Shown piece after piece: positions 7,800 through 16,991 of a DNA stretch of 64,000 bases. The position numbers were made by a program, and so were the translations under genes. Every line of letters begins with the position of its first letter. Within the stretch, counting starts at the first letter, position 1. Origin of the DNA: Metabacillus bambusae (GTDB taxonomy: Bacteria; Bacillota; Bacilli; Bacillales; Bacillaceae); contig NZ_JAGDEL010000012.1 of NCBI RefSeq assembly GCF_017497975.1, positions 62,001 to 126,000 of the forward strand. The letters are read 5' to 3'. The notes below the pieces were generated by a model. It was not told where the DNA came from and did no database searches. It saw nothing but the letters and a program-made list of their open reading frames with translations.

Positions 7800-8752
7800 T
7801 TGGAGAATTAATCAGAAAAGAAATTAGACAGTATTGGGTACAGCTTTTATTATCCATTTTAGCAATAAGTTTCATGACTCCAATTAGAATATGGACTCAA
7901 TACTTGGAGTTTCGGAACTTTGAAGAAGCATTTGAGTCTAACGTGTTTACAATTAATTTTGAATATAGTGATCCAACTTTTATATTTGTTGTTTTTGTTG
8001 TGACATTAGCGATTGTTCAAATCGGTGTTGAACGAAGCAACGGAACAATGGAATTTAATTTGGCCATGCCTTTTTCGAGGGCTAGTATCTATATATCTAA
8101 ATGGATCGTTGGCTTTGGGAGTATTTTAATAAGCTGGTTTATTTCATTCGGTTTAACTGGATTGATCATTAAGATTACTGGGATGCCGACTGTTAATTTT
8201 GAAAACTATTTTTGGTTTTTAATTGGATCCCTGCTGTTGTTTTACACAATGACTTTTTCAGCTGGAGCAATTACAGGCTCTCCATTTGGCCAAGGACTCG
8301 TGACGATTACAGTTGGTATTTTACCACTTTTGTTTTTTGGTTTAATCGGAGTGCAACTGGAGGTTATAACAGACCCAGATTTTATATTCAGCAATGAACA
8401 ATTTTTGATTGCTTACAATATAACCCCGTTTTCCTATGTGTTTTTTAAGTATGGTAGCTTTCCGATCAAAGAGATTTACCCTCCTTTTATAGAAGCTGGT
8501 TTCTTTTTTATCCTTGGGTTATACGCCTTTATCAAGCACCCCTTTGAGCGGAATGGGTCATTTTTCGTGTGGAAATGGATGGAAAGGCCAATCCAGGTCT
8601 TTGTTATTTTGTTGGGGATTCTTGGTTTTAGTTCATTTGGGTATTTATCAACTTTTGATCATAGTATGGTTGGCTACTTTGTAGGTGCAGCTGCCGGGGC
8701 TTTCATTGGATTTATCGTGAGCTATTTTGTGATTTATAAAAAGAAAAAATGA
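7793..8752 (+). CDS. ABC transporter permease, YtrC/YtrD-like
   Basis: A 319-residue membrane protein with about eight hydrophobic segments (near residues 15-35, 60-80, 105-130, 143-160, 170-190, 240-255, 267-285 and 293-315). It is the only permease here for the YtrB ATPase, whereas B. subtilis has separate ytrC and ytrD. It may therefore act as a homodimer. Exact orthology is uncertain. The start overlaps ytrB by 7 bases. Confidence 0.8.
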   Translation: MVIGELIRKEIRQYWVQLLLSILAISFMTPIRIWTQYLEFRNFEEAFESNVFTINFEYSDPTFIFVVFVVTLAIVQIGVERSNGTMEFNLAMPFSRASIYISKWIVGFGSILISWFISFGLTGLIIKITGMPTVNFENYFWFLIGSLLLFYTMTFSAGAITGSPFGQGLVTITVGILPLLFFGLIGVQLEVITDPDFIFSNEQFLIAYNITPFSYVFFKYGSFPIKEIYPPFIEAGFFFILGLYAFIKHPFERNGSFFVWKWMERPIQVFVILLGILGFSSFGYLSTFDHSMVGYFVGAAAGAFIGFIVSYFVIYKKKK

Positions 8753-8781
8753 AATTGAAATAGAGTTTAGGAGGAGAAATC

Positions 8782-9480
8782 ATGATAGAAGTAAAAAATT
8801 TAAGTCATTCTTTTAAAGTGGGGAAAAAAGGGGTTGAGAATGAAATACCAGTTTTAAAAAATATTTCCTTGAAAATTAACAAAGGGGAAATTGCTTCAAT
8901 TGTCGGCCGAAGTGGTTCTGGAAAGTCTACTTTACTGAACTTAATTTCGGGATATATTTCACCAACTGCAGGTGAGATTATTATTAAAGATACAAATGTA
9001 ACAGCCTACAATGAAAAAAATTGGGCTAAGTTTCGGTTAGATCATTTTGGATTTATTTTTCAGAGCTTTCAATTAATCCCAAGCCTAACGACATTTGAAA
9101 ATGTAGAACTGCCCCTTACATTAAAAGGAATTGACCAAGCAGAACGAAAAAAACAAGTGATGGAGCTTTTAGAGAGTGTTGGTCTGCACAATCATGCGGA
9201 ACATTATCCAAATGAGCTATCAGGTGGGCAGCAACAACGTGTAAGTATTGCCCGAGCACTAATTACAAAGCCAAGTATTATTTTAGCAGATGAACCAACA
9301 GGTAGTTTGGATTCTGAAACAGAAAAGGAAATTTTAGATTTGATTAAACAGTTAAATCGAGAACAAGGGATTACGTTTTTTATTATTACACATGATGATG
9401 AAGTAGCAAAAATCAGTAATCATCAGTTCCATTTACAAGATGGTGTGTTATCAAAAGGAGGTGCTTTCGTTGAAGTTTAA
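8782..9480 (+). CDS. ytrE: ABC transporter ATP-binding protein, YtrE (MacB/LolD-type)
   Basis: A 232-residue ATPase with Walker [10 protein letters not shown] (about 42-50), Q-loop [11 protein letters not shown], signature LSGGQQQR, Walker [12 protein letters not shown] and H-loop ITHDDEV. These are typical of the MacB/LolD class that partners with FtsX-like permeases. AGGAGG precedes the ATG. It is coupled to the next gene by an 11-base overlap. Confidence 0.9.
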   Translation: MIEVKNLSHSFKVGKKGVENEIPVLKNISLKINKGEIASIVGRSGSGKSTLLNLISGYISPTAGEIIIKDTNVTAYNEKNWAKFRLDHFGFIFQSFQLIPSLTTFENVELPLTLKGIDQAERKKQVMELLESVGLHNHAEHYPNELSGGQQQRVSIARALITKPSIILADEPTGSLDSETEKEILDLIKQLNREQGITFFIITHDDEVAKISNHQFHLQDGVLSKGGAFVEV

Positions 9481-10789
9481 AGATCAATTGAAATTTATGA
9501 GGAAAAATATGAAGAAAAATCGTTTGCGCGTGTTTATGACGATTTTAGCTACTACGATGGCCTGTGCATTTTTAATTGTACTCGCATCTGTAGGATTCGG
9601 CATCCAAAAAAGTATTACGGAAGAAATCAAATCTCAGCAGGTTATAACAGAAGTAAGTGTACAGGGAAAAGAGACCGATGGAAACCTAGAACAAATTAAC
9701 AAGGGTAACCTTGAAGAACTAGAAGAAACAGACAATGTAACAGCAGTAGTGAGAAGAAATTATATTGATATACCTGTAAAAGCAGCACTTGATGATCGTA
9801 AGGCTGATGTTCAACCAACGATCACTAATATGGATGCAGAGCTAAAAGCTAATCTTACTCTTGAAACTGGAGCGGTTCCAAAATCAGAAAATGAGGTTAT
9901 TGTTGGCTATCACTTTGCACAAAGCTTATTGACTGAAGTAGAGAATGAAAAATACCAAAAAGAGTTGGAAACAGCAGATGGTCCAGTAGAAGCACCAACT
10001 GGATATGAAGGTGATCTTGTTGGAAAAGAAATTACGATGACAATTTTGAAGGATGTTGATGGCAAGGAGGAAACAAAGTCCTTTACCTTCAAAGTAGCCG
10101 GTGTTGTTGGTGAGCCTGCAAAGGATTGGGTAACAGACCAAAATATTTATATCGATGAAGCTTTAAAAGAAGAGATATTGTCATTTTCTAATATGGATGA
10201 GAAGGGTACAAGTTCTGATATACCTTATAATGAAGTATTAGTTTATGCATCAAGCCTTGAAAATGTAGCACAAGTAACAGATGATTTAAAAGATAAAGGC
10301 TATATGGTCTATTCAATAACAGAGGAATTAGACAGTGTAAACTTGTTTTTTAACGTTTTTAAAGCAGGTTTGATCTTTGTCGGTACAATCGCTATCATTA
10401 TTTCATCAATAGGGATTTTTAATACTATGACCATGGCTGTAACAGAACGAACTCAAGAAATAGGAATTATGAAGGCATTAGGAGCGCAACCAGGGATTAT
10501 TCGTCGGTTATTTTTAATGGAAAGTGCGTATATTGGTATTGTTGGATCTTTCATAGGTGTTGTTATTTCCTATGCAATAAGCTTTGCAGCAAACATGCTG
10601 TTACCAATCATTTTAAGTTCTGTCATGGGTGGAGAAGCAGAAATGGACTTTACTTTTTCTTATATACCGCTAAGTCTGGTTCTCATCTCAGCAGGAATTA
10701 GTATAGGAGTTGCAATGATTTCAGGCTTACGTCCAGCTGTAAAAGCAACTAATATTAATGTATTATCAGCTCTTAGAAGAGAACTATAG
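9470..10789 (+). CDS. ytrF: FtsX-like (MacB-type) ABC permease, YtrF
   Basis: A 439-residue protein: one N-terminal membrane segment (about 20-45), an extracytoplasmic domain of roughly 240 residues, and three C-terminal membrane segments with the FtsX signature [22 protein letters not shown]. This is the MacB fold, usually a mechanotransmitter or exporter rather than an importer. The TTG start at 9470 has AAAGGAGG 8 bases upstream; a start at 9440 lacks one. It pairs with the preceding ATPase and is the last gene of the ytr operon. Confidence 0.88.
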   Translation: MKFKDQLKFMRKNMKKNRLRVFMTILATTMACAFLIVLASVGFGIQKSITEEIKSQQVITEVSVQGKETDGNLEQINKGNLEELEETDNVTAVVRRNYIDIPVKAALDDRKADVQPTITNMDAELKANLTLETGAVPKSENEVIVGYHFAQSLLTEVENEKYQKELETADGPVEAPTGYEGDLVGKEITMTILKDVDGKEETKSFTFKVAGVVGEPAKDWVTDQNIYIDEALKEEILSFSNMDEKGTSSDIPYNEVLVYASSLENVAQVTDDLKDKGYMVYSITEELDSVNLFFNVFKAGLIFVGTIAIIISSIGIFNTMTMAVTERTQEIGIMKALGAQPGIIRRLFLMESAYIGIVGSFIGVVISYAISFAANMLLPIILSSVMGGEAEMDFTFSYIPLSLVLISAGISIGVAMISGLRPAVKATNINVLSALRREL

Positions 10790-10795
10790 GGAATG

Positions 10796-10833
10796 AAAAA
10801 GGTTGGCTGCTATTTTGGTAGTCAACTTTTTAA
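10796..10833 (+). terminator. Terminator after the ytr operon
   Basis: AAAAAGGTTG pairs with CAACTTTTT around a 17-base loop that can itself pair in part (CTGCTA / TGGTAG). Confidence 0.65.
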
Positions 10834-10872
10834 TGCTATGAGATCATTAAATAATAGTGAGGTGTATGATTA

Positions 10873-11358
10873 ATGGAAATTAAGATTCGTTTATCAAAGG
10901 AACAAGATTTTAGGAAACTTATTGAGTTAGATCATCGTGTTTGGAGTACTGAGACAACACCAGCGACAATTGCTTGGGAATCGGTTCAGGAATTTGCAAA
11001 ACGAAATCCTGAAGGTAGCCAAATCGTAGCGCTTGTTGAAGGTAATGTTGTGGGATATCTAGGATACCACCCTCCAACCCCTCTTAAAACAAATCAACAT
11101 GTGCTAGAACTTGATATTGCTGTAGATGAAAAATTTCAAGGGATGGGAATAGGTAAACAACTTTTAGAAAAGGGAAAAATAGCAGCAAAGGAAAAAGGGA
11201 TATATAAGCTATCTTTACGTGTATTAGCGACGAATGAAGGAGCAATCCAATTTTATAAAAAGTGTGGATTTATCGAGCAAGGTAGATTGATTCATGAATT
11301 TTATATAGGTGGTAAGTATGTAGACGATATACTCATGTATATGCTTTTGGATGAATAG
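10873..11358 (+). CDS. GNAT-family N-acetyltransferase
   Basis: A 161-residue single-domain acetyltransferase. The acetyl-CoA pyrophosphate loop is in FQGMGIGKQLLEKG (Q/R-x-x-G-x-G/A), preceded by strand ELDIAV and followed by LRVLATNEGAIQFYKKCGF, the usual motif B. The substrate cannot be told; the layout resembles ribosomal-protein or amine acetyltransferases. GAGGTG precedes the ATG by 9 bases. Confidence 0.8.
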   Translation: MEIKIRLSKEQDFRKLIELDHRVWSTETTPATIAWESVQEFAKRNPEGSQIVALVEGNVVGYLGYHPPTPLKTNQHVLELDIAVDEKFQGMGIGKQLLEKGKIAAKEKGIYKLSLRVLATNEGAIQFYKKCGFIEQGRLIHEFYIGGKYVDDILMYMLLDE

Positions 11359-11552
11359 AATTTTATCGATCAAAAAGTCGGTAAATTCCCATTATTACAA
11401 CATTAGAAAACGACCACTTTCTTCATTGCAAATCAAAGAAAAAGCGGCTAAAATTCTCTGAGGAACAATAAAAATTTAATGCAGAAGCATATTCTCATAG
11501 ATTGTGTTGTCTGTGATTTTTTTATTTACAATAATCTTTAAGGAGGATGAAT

Positions 11553-12749
11553 ATGCCACGTTCTCTTTGGTTGCTCGTCATCGGAATGATGATCAATGTG
11601 ACAGGCTCATCATTTTTATGGCCGCTTAATACGATCTATATTCATGAACATTTAGGCAAATCATTAACTGTAGCAGGAGTAGTACTAATGCTCAATGCAG
11701 CAGCTAGTGTTATTGGTAATCTTGTTGGTGGTGTATTATTTGATAAAATCGGTGGATTCAAATCAATACTATTAGGAATTGTTATCACATTAGTGGCTGT
11801 CATTACACTGGTATTTTTTCACGGATGGCCGGTCTATATATATTTACTTATTCTAATTGGTTTAGGGTCTGGAATTGTTTTTCCTGCTACATATGCGCTT
11901 GCAGGTACTGTGTGGCCTGAAGGTGGTAGAAAGGCATTTAATGCGATTTACGTAGCACAAAATGTAGGTGTAGCAGCAGGGGCATCATTAGGAGGACTAG
12001 TTGCATCCATTTCATTTCATTATATATTTATTGCAAATGCAGCTCTATACGCTGTCTTTTTCTTAATTGCATACTTCGGATACCGAAATATTGATGCAAA
12101 ACAAGCAAGCCAAACATCTATTTTAGATCAAAAACCTGCTGTGAAAAACTCTCGAAAATTTACAGCTTTAGTTATTCTATGTATAGGCTATTTATTATGC
12201 TGGGTTGGATATGTTCAATGGCCTTCAACTATTTCCTCACATACACAAAGCCTTAATATTCCTTTAAATCAGTATAGTTTATTATGGACAGTGAATGGAG
12301 CTCTAATCGTCTGCGCACAACCAATACTATCTCAATTTGTAAAGTATGTTGCTAAAACGTTAAAACAACAAATGATCATTGGCTTTTTTCTATTCATCGC
12401 TTCTTTTGTTGTTGCATCATATGCAGAGCAATTTACAGGCTTTTTAATAGCAATGGTTATTTTAACAATTGGTGAAATGCTCGTTTGGCCAGCAGTCCCA
12501 ACGATCGCGGATGACTTAGCTCCAAAGGGAAGACAGGGTTTTTACCAAGGCTTTGTAAACAGTACAGCAACAGGTGGTAGAATGATCGGCCCCCTCTTAG
12601 GTGGCATGATTGCTGACTACTATAATATGAACTTACTATTCATGATTATTATTAGTCTGTTAATTTTTGGAATCTTTACAACTTTGATTTATGATAAAAG
12701 GCTTAAAGCGACTATTCAAAATGGTGTGGGGACAGTCCCCAATCAATAG
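11553..12749 (+). CDS. yttB: Major facilitator superfamily transporter, YttB-like
   Basis: A 398-residue protein with 12 predicted membrane helices. It has the MFS motif between helices 2 and 3 (GGVLFDKIGG) and a polar central loop (residues 185-200). AGGAGG (11541-11546) stands 6 bases before ATG 11553, so the ATG at 11547 is too close. The last codons (GVGTVPNQ) are encoded by a GGGGACAGTCCCC palindrome that runs into the gene's 3' end, so the natural C-terminus may have been altered by the repeat. The substrate is unknown; the family includes drug exporters. Confidence 0.82.
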   Translation: MPRSLWLLVIGMMINVTGSSFLWPLNTIYIHEHLGKSLTVAGVVLMLNAAASVIGNLVGGVLFDKIGGFKSILLGIVITLVAVITLVFFHGWPVYIYLLILIGLGSGIVFPATYALAGTVWPEGGRKAFNAIYVAQNVGVAAGASLGGLVASISFHYIFIANAALYAVFFLIAYFGYRNIDAKQASQTSILDQKPAVKNSRKFTALVILCIGYLLCWVGYVQWPSTISSHTQSLNIPLNQYSLLWTVNGALIVCAQPILSQFVKYVAKTLKQQMIIGFFLFIASFVVASYAEQFTGFLIAMVILTIGEMLVWPAVPTIADDLAPKGRQGFYQGFVNSTATGGRMIGPLLGGMIADYYNMNLLFMIIISLLIFGIFTTLIYDKRLKATIQNGVGTVPNQ

Positions 12750-12862
12750 TGAGGGACAGTCCCCCAAACGAGCGAAATGCGCTAATTTAATGGAGAAGTG
12801 ATAGCGTGGGGACAGTCCCCACACTATAAAGAGGGACAGTCCCCAGTATTAGACTGTCCCCC
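12728..12862. repeat. Cluster of GGGGACAGTCCCC palindromes (family D)
   Basis: Five GGGAC-A/T-GTCCC units occur at 12728-12740, 12753-12764, 12808-12820, 12833-12844 and 12852-12862. Flanks of the third extend the palindrome (GTGGGGACAGTCCCCAC). The first lies inside the end of yttB and the last ends 60 bases before the regulator start. Confidence 0.85.
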
Positions 12863-12923
12863 TACTTTAGTGGGTAATTTTATGATACGATTAAAGAAAA
12901 AACGATTGCTAGGGGAAGGTAAA

Positions 12924-14288
12924 ATGTTAAATCAACGTTTTCCGTATGCTAAGGAGATTTTTGAAACAGTAATTGAAAACGCTTACGTTTGGATTGTTAT
13001 TGTTGATGCAAATGGAAAAATCATTTATATGAATGATAACTATTGTCGTTTTTGCGAGGTTACTAGAGAAGATGTGATTGGTAGACATGTTACTGAAGTA
13101 ATTGAAAACACGAGAATGCATATTGTTGTGCAGAGTGGGGAGGAGGAAATCGCAGATCTTCAATACATTAAAGGGAATTATATGATCGCAAATCGAATTC
13201 CAATTTTTGCTGACAATAAGGTGGTTGGGGCTTTTGGGACAGTTATGTTTCGCGATACAAAGGAATGGCATGAGATGAATTCCCATGTACGCCATCATTT
13301 ATCATCGATTCAATCCTTCCTTGAAAAGCAAGAAATCACAGGTGCGAAATATACATTAAATGATATTCAATCAAATTCCCGTGTCATGACGGAATTAAAG
13401 GACAGAGTCAAAACAATCGCTGCAACCGATAGTTCAGTGTTAATTAGAGGGGAAAGTGGAACAGGTAAAGAGTTGTTTGCACATAGCATTCATCTTCTCA
13501 GTCATCGGAGTGAAAAGCCATTTATTAAGGTGAACTGTGGTGCCATTCCAGAGCAGCTTCTTGAATCAGAATTGTTTGGTTATGAAGATGGTGCATTTAC
13601 TGGTGCGAAAAAGGGTGGAAAGAAAGGTAAATTTCAGCAGGCAGATGGTGGAACGATTTTTCTCGATGAAATCGGTGACATGAGCCTACAAATGCAAGTA
13701 AAGCTACTTCGAGTGCTTCAGGAAAAAGAAGTAGAACCAGTAGGATCAACAAAATCTTTTTCATTAGACGTAAGAGTGATTACCGCTACAAATCGACCAC
13801 TTGAAGCACTTATGGAAAATAATGAATTCCGCAATGATCTTTATTACCGAATTAGTGTCATTCCATTGTTCATTCCTCCTTTACGTGAACGGATGGAGGA
13901 TCTAGAAACACTTGTTAGGTACTTTTTAAAAAAAGTTTCATCAAGAACGGGAAAAAGAATTTCAATCATTCAGGAGGGAGTAATGGAAACATTACATCAC
14001 TATCATTGGCAAGGGAATATTCGTGAACTAGAAAATATTATAGAAGCTGCAATTCATCTTGCAAAGACAGATGTGATTACGTTGGATGCCATTCCGGATT
14101 ATATTAAAAAGCCTGCTGTATTTCACCCTAAACAAGCTTCCCTAAAAGAAATGGTAAATGAAGCAGAAAAAAATATTCTCATAACAACGATAAACAAATA
14201 TGACGGAGATAAGAGAAAAGCAGCAAAAGCATTAGGGATCAGTAAATCGAGTATGTATGAAAAGGTCCAGAAATATGAGCTTGGCTAA
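12924..14288 (+). CDS. Sigma-54-dependent activator with PAS sensor (ketone-body locus regulator)
   Basis: A 454-residue enhancer-binding protein: N-terminal PAS domain (about 8-110, [18 protein letters not shown]), a AAA+ domain with Walker A GESGTGKE, the sigma-54-contacting GAFTGA loop, Walker [12 protein letters not shown] and an Arg-finger region ([14 protein letters not shown]), and a C-terminal Fis-type helix-turn-helix ([18 protein letters not shown]). ATG 12924 follows AGGGGAAGG; the longer frame from 12798 would read through palindromic repeats. It sits directly upstream of a -24/-12 promoter serving a permease and 3-hydroxybutyrate dehydrogenase, its likely target. The signal sensed by PAS is unknown. 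Confidence 0.9.
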   Translation: MLNQRFPYAKEIFETVIENAYVWIVIVDANGKIIYMNDNYCRFCEVTREDVIGRHVTEVIENTRMHIVVQSGEEEIADLQYIKGNYMIANRIPIFADNKVVGAFGTVMFRDTKEWHEMNSHVRHHLSSIQSFLEKQEITGAKYTLNDIQSNSRVMTELKDRVKTIAATDSSVLIRGESGTGKELFAHSIHLLSHRSEKPFIKVNCGAIPEQLLESELFGYEDGAFTGAKKGGKKGKFQQADGGTIFLDEIGDMSLQMQVKLLRVLQEKEVEPVGSTKSFSLDVRVITATNRPLEALMENNEFRNDLYYRISVIPLFIPPLRERMEDLETLVRYFLKKVSSRTGKRISIIQEGVMETLHHYHWQGNIRELENIIEAAIHLAKTDVITLDAIPDYIKKPAVFHPKQASLKEMVNEAEKNILITTINKYDGDKRKAAKALGISKSSMYEKVQKYELG

Positions 14289-14292
14289 TGAT

Positions 14293-14308
14293 GTCCGAAA
14301 AATCGGAA
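14293..14308. promoter_or_regulatory. Candidate upstream activator site 1
   Basis: GTCCGAAAAATCGGAA is an inverted repeat (TCCGA / TCGGA) matching site 2 at 14392 in 12 of 16 positions. It lies about 170 bases upstream of a -24/-12 promoter, a usual distance for an enhancer site. Binding by the adjacent Fis-type regulator is an inference. Confidence 0.6.
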
Positions 14309-14310
14309 TG

Positions 14311-14340
14311 CAGTCCATAATGATGGACTGTTCTTTTTTT
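14311..14340 (+). terminator. Terminator after the sigma-54 activator
   Basis: The stem CAGTCCAT / ATGGACTG with loop AATG is followed by TTCTTTTTTT. Confidence 0.9.
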
Positions 14341-14391
14341 GTTGATCTTTACGACATTTATTCGAATGGACAAGTTAGGAGTCTCTGAAAA

Positions 14392-14407
14392 TTCCAATAA
14401 ACCGGAA
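14392..14407. promoter_or_regulatory. Candidate upstream activator site 2
   Basis: TTCCAATAAACCGGAA shares the pattern TCC-R-A-W-AAA-Y-CGGAA with site 1, 99 bases away. It ends 53 bases before the -24 element. Confidence 0.6.
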
Positions 14408-14460
14408 TAAGTAATTCAAGATTTGAACATTATAGTAACTTTCTGTAGGCTCTCCTTTGT

Positions 14461-14476
14461 TGGCATAAGACTTGCT
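14461..14476 (+). promoter_or_regulatory. Sigma-54 (-24/-12) promoter
   Basis: TGGCAT-AAGAC-TTGCT matches TGGCAC-N5-TTGCA with the invariant GG and GC dinucleotides 10 bases apart. It points into the scoAB remnant, the permease and the dehydrogenase. Confidence 0.88.
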
Positions 14477-14509
14477 TAATATAGTTGTGAAGAGAAAAGG
14501 AGGAGCATC

Positions 14510-14758
14510 ATGAAACAGAATTTTAATTCCTTTAATAACCTCTTCAAGACATAAAAGATTAGGTAATTATTATGGTAGGTGGGGTTGGGCTTTGTGGAGA
14601 TTCTGATTAATTATTAAAATCGTACCGACATTGATGTAACAAACAGAGGGTTATTTTTAAAGGAGGTACTAAAAGGTTTTACGATTGATGAGGTTTTAAT
14701 CTTATTAGAAGCTAGTTTTCGAGTATATGAGAATGTAAAAGTACCAGCTTCTTCGTAA
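14510..14758 (+). pseudogene. Remnant of scoA-scoB (succinyl-CoA:3-ketoacid CoA-transferase), internally deleted
   Basis: AAAGGAGGAG and an ATG open MKQNFNSFNNLFKT then stop. Shortly after, another frame reads IMVGGVGLCGDSD, which matches the N-terminal glycine motif of CoA-transferase subunit A (usually GGFGLCGIPE). From about 14632 the frame TNRGLFLKEVLKGFTIDEV...ENVKV to TAA 14756 resembles the last 40 residues of subunit B (GLVLKEIAPGVTVDEV). About 1.2-1.3 kb between is missing compared with intact scoAB. In B. subtilis scoAB lie with a GntP permease and a hydroxybutyrate dehydrogenase, as here. The assignment rests on motif recall. Confidence 0.75.
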
Positions 14759-14788
14759 GATAATCAGTCAAACAAAGGGGGATAAAGG

Positions 14789-16108
14789 ATGTTTAGTATG
14801 ATCGGATTAGTTGGTGGATTAGCACTTTTAATTTATTTAACAATGAAAGGTATGAACTTATTAGTAGCTGGTCCGCTTTGTGCACTATTTGTTGCTGTTT
14901 TTAGTGGTTTGCCACTTTTTCCACAGCTAGTTGGAGAGGGTGAAGCAAACCTTGTAGGTAACTATATGACTGGCTTTTCAGGCTTTATTGCTTCTTGGTA
15001 CTTAATGTTCTTATTAGGTGCGATTTTTGGAAAAGTTATGGAAGATAGTGGTGCTGCTGATAGTGTATCAAAATGGATTGTTGAAAAGCTTGGAATGAAA
15101 AGAGCAGTCCTTGCTATCGTAATTGCCTGTGCTGTATTAACCTATGGTGGTGTTAGTTTATTTGTCGTAGCGTTCTCTGTTTATCCAATGGCTGTTAGCT
15201 TGTTTAGGCAAGCTAATCTACCGCGACGGTTTATTCCTGCAGCATTAGCGTTTGGATCAGTAACATTTACAATGACATCTGCTGGTTCTCCAGAGATTCA
15301 AAACTGGATTCCGATTGAATATTTAAGTACGTCTCCATATGCTGGTTGGGAAGTTAGCTTAATTGTCGCTATATTTATGATGGTTTTCGGATATTGGTGG
15401 TTAAGAAGAATGATCACAAAAGCTGTTGCAAGTGGAGAAAAATTTGTTTCTCGTGACAATGATCCAGTTAATGAGGATAAGGCGCTTCCACACCCGTTAA
15501 CAGGGCTAATCCCGCTTTTGGTTGTCTTAATCATTTCGTTTATATTCCATGATTCGCTACAGCAATCTGCCTTAATCATTGCTTTACTTGGAGGAGTCAT
15601 TACAGCTTATTTATTAAACCGTACCTATTTTAAATCATTTTGGGATGCTGTATCTGAAGGAACGCTTGGTGCACTAATAGCACTTGGGAATACAGCAGCT
15701 GTTGTTGGGTTTGGTGGAGTTGCAAAAGCTGTTCCAGCATTTGAAATAGCTGTTAATGCGATGACAAGTATTCCAGGTAGTCCGCTTATTGGAGGAGCAA
15801 TTGCTGTTAGTGTCATTGCAGGGATGACAGGGTCAGCATCAGGAGGTCAAGCAATAGCTCTCCCACTAATTGCACCACATTATATGGATATGGGTGTAAA
15901 CCCTGAGGCATTGCATCGTGTTGTAGCAATTTCTTCTGGTGCATTGGATTCCTTACCTCATAATGGTTATGTCGTAACAACGATACGTGGAATCTGTGGA
16001 GAATCCCATAAGGAAGCCTATAACCCTGTTGCTGCTTTAACTGTTATCGTTCCATTAATCGGAGTGGCTATCGCAATAATACTATTCTCATTCGGACTAG
16101 GGATTTAA
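14789..16108 (+). CDS. GntP-family permease (probably 3-hydroxybutyrate/ketone-body uptake)
   Basis: A 439-residue transporter with 11-13 hydrophobic helices and GntP-family features such as GALIALGNTAAVVGFGGVAK and the conserved SGGQAIALPL and LPHNGYVVTT segments. The family takes up gluconate and other small carboxylates with protons. The neighbouring hydroxybutyrate dehydrogenase and sigma-54 control suggest 3-hydroxybutyrate or acetoacetate as substrate (inference), like B. subtilis YxjC. GGGGGATAAAGG precedes the ATG. It is followed after 9 bases by the dehydrogenase. Confidence 0.85.
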   Translation: MFSMIGLVGGLALLIYLTMKGMNLLVAGPLCALFVAVFSGLPLFPQLVGEGEANLVGNYMTGFSGFIASWYLMFLLGAIFGKVMEDSGAADSVSKWIVEKLGMKRAVLAIVIACAVLTYGGVSLFVVAFSVYPMAVSLFRQANLPRRFIPAALAFGSVTFTMTSAGSPEIQNWIPIEYLSTSPYAGWEVSLIVAIFMMVFGYWWLRRMITKAVASGEKFVSRDNDPVNEDKALPHPLTGLIPLLVVLIISFIFHDSLQQSALIIALLGGVITAYLLNRTYFKSFWDAVSEGTLGALIALGNTAAVVGFGGVAKAVPAFEIAVNAMTSIPGSPLIGGAIAVSVIAGMTGSASGGQAIALPLIAPHYMDMGVNPEALHRVVAISSGALDSLPHNGYVVTTIRGICGESHKEAYNPVAALTVIVPLIGVAIAIILFSFGLGI

Positions 16109-16120
16109 GAACGGAGGTTG

Positions 16121-16903
16121 ATGAATTTGGCTCAAGTACAAGTTGTACTGATAACAGGTGCTGCAGGAGGAATTGGTTTTGAACTTGCAAAAGCCTTTGC
16201 GATGGAAGGTGCAAAAGTTGTTTTAACAGACTTACATGAAGATCAGGTGTTACAGAGTTCAAAAAGATTAAAAGATGATGGTTTTGATGCAATAGGATTA
16301 AAATGTGATGTTTCCAAGGAACAAGACATCATTGATGCGGTAAAAAAAACTGAGGCTGAATATGGAAGAATTGACACTTTAATAAATAACGCAGGTATAC
16401 AATATGTGGCACATATCGAGGATTTTCCAACTGAAAAATTTGAATTACTCATGAAAGTAATGCTCGTTGCACCTTTTCTCGCAACTAAGCATGTATTTCC
16501 AATTATGAAAAAACAGCAATATGGAAGGATTCTAAACATTGCATCGATCAACGGATTAATTGGTTTTGCAGGAAAAGCAGCTTATAATAGCGCAAAACAT
16601 GGGGTAATTGGATTAACAAAGGTAGCGGCATTAGAAGGAGCTGAGCACGGAATTACAGTAAATGCGCTATGCCCTGGCTATGTTGATACACCTCTCGTTC
16701 GAAATCAACTAGAAGATATCGCTAAGACAAGGAATGTCTCACTAGAAAGCGTATTAGAAAAAGTATTGTATCCACTTATTCCACAAAAAAGATTACTAGA
16801 AGTACAAGAAATCGCAGACTATGCAATCTTCTTAGCAAGCAAAAAAGCAAAAGGTGTCACAGGTCAAGCTGTTGTGTTGGATGGAGGGTATACGGTTCAG
16901 TGA
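16121..16903 (+). CDS. 3-hydroxybutyrate dehydrogenase (short-chain dehydrogenase)
   Basis: A 260-residue SDR enzyme: NAD-binding TGAAGGIG near residue 15, NNAG at about 91, catalytic Ser (NIASING) and YNSAKHG (Tyr-x-x-x-Lys), and the PGYVDTPLV segment typical of D-3-hydroxybutyrate dehydrogenases (B. subtilis YxjF). It oxidises 3-hydroxybutyrate to acetoacetate with NAD. Start choice is open: ATG 16121 is 3 bases after ACGGAGG, while TTG 16127 has a better 9-base spacing. It is the last gene of the sigma-54 unit; the CoA-transferase that would use its product is a remnant. Confidence 0.87.
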   Translation: MNLAQVQVVLITGAAGGIGFELAKAFAMEGAKVVLTDLHEDQVLQSSKRLKDDGFDAIGLKCDVSKEQDIIDAVKKTEAEYGRIDTLINNAGIQYVAHIEDFPTEKFELLMKVMLVAPFLATKHVFPIMKKQQYGRILNIASINGLIGFAGKAAYNSAKHGVIGLTKVAALEGAEHGITVNALCPGYVDTPLVRNQLEDIAKTRNVSLESVLEKVLYPLIPQKRLLEVQEIADYAIFLASKKAKGVTGQAVVLDGGYTVQ

Positions 16904-16921
16904 AGTTTATATTGGGGACAT

Positions 16922-16944
16922 ATATTGGGGACAGTCCCCAATAT
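16922..16944. repeat. Family D palindrome, extended
   Basis: ATATTGGGGAC-A-GTCCCCAATAT is a perfect 23-base palindrome, preceded by an incomplete copy (ATATTGGGGACA). Confidence 0.85.
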
Positions 16945-16956
16945 TGCAAAGAATTA

Positions 16957-16985
16957 GGCTTGCAATCGTTTGCGAGTCTTTTTTT
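16957..16985 (+). terminator. Terminator after the hydroxybutyrate dehydrogenase
   Basis: GGCTTGCAA / TTGCGAGTC, a 9-bp stem with two G-T pairs, is followed by seven T. Confidence 0.8.
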
Positions 16986-16991
16986 CATTCT

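Noticed and set aside
12798-12923. 42-codon N-terminal extension of the sigma-54 regulator
   Set aside because: It is encoded by GGGGACAGTCCCC palindromes, has no RBS, and the PAS domain starts after ATG 12924 with a good site.
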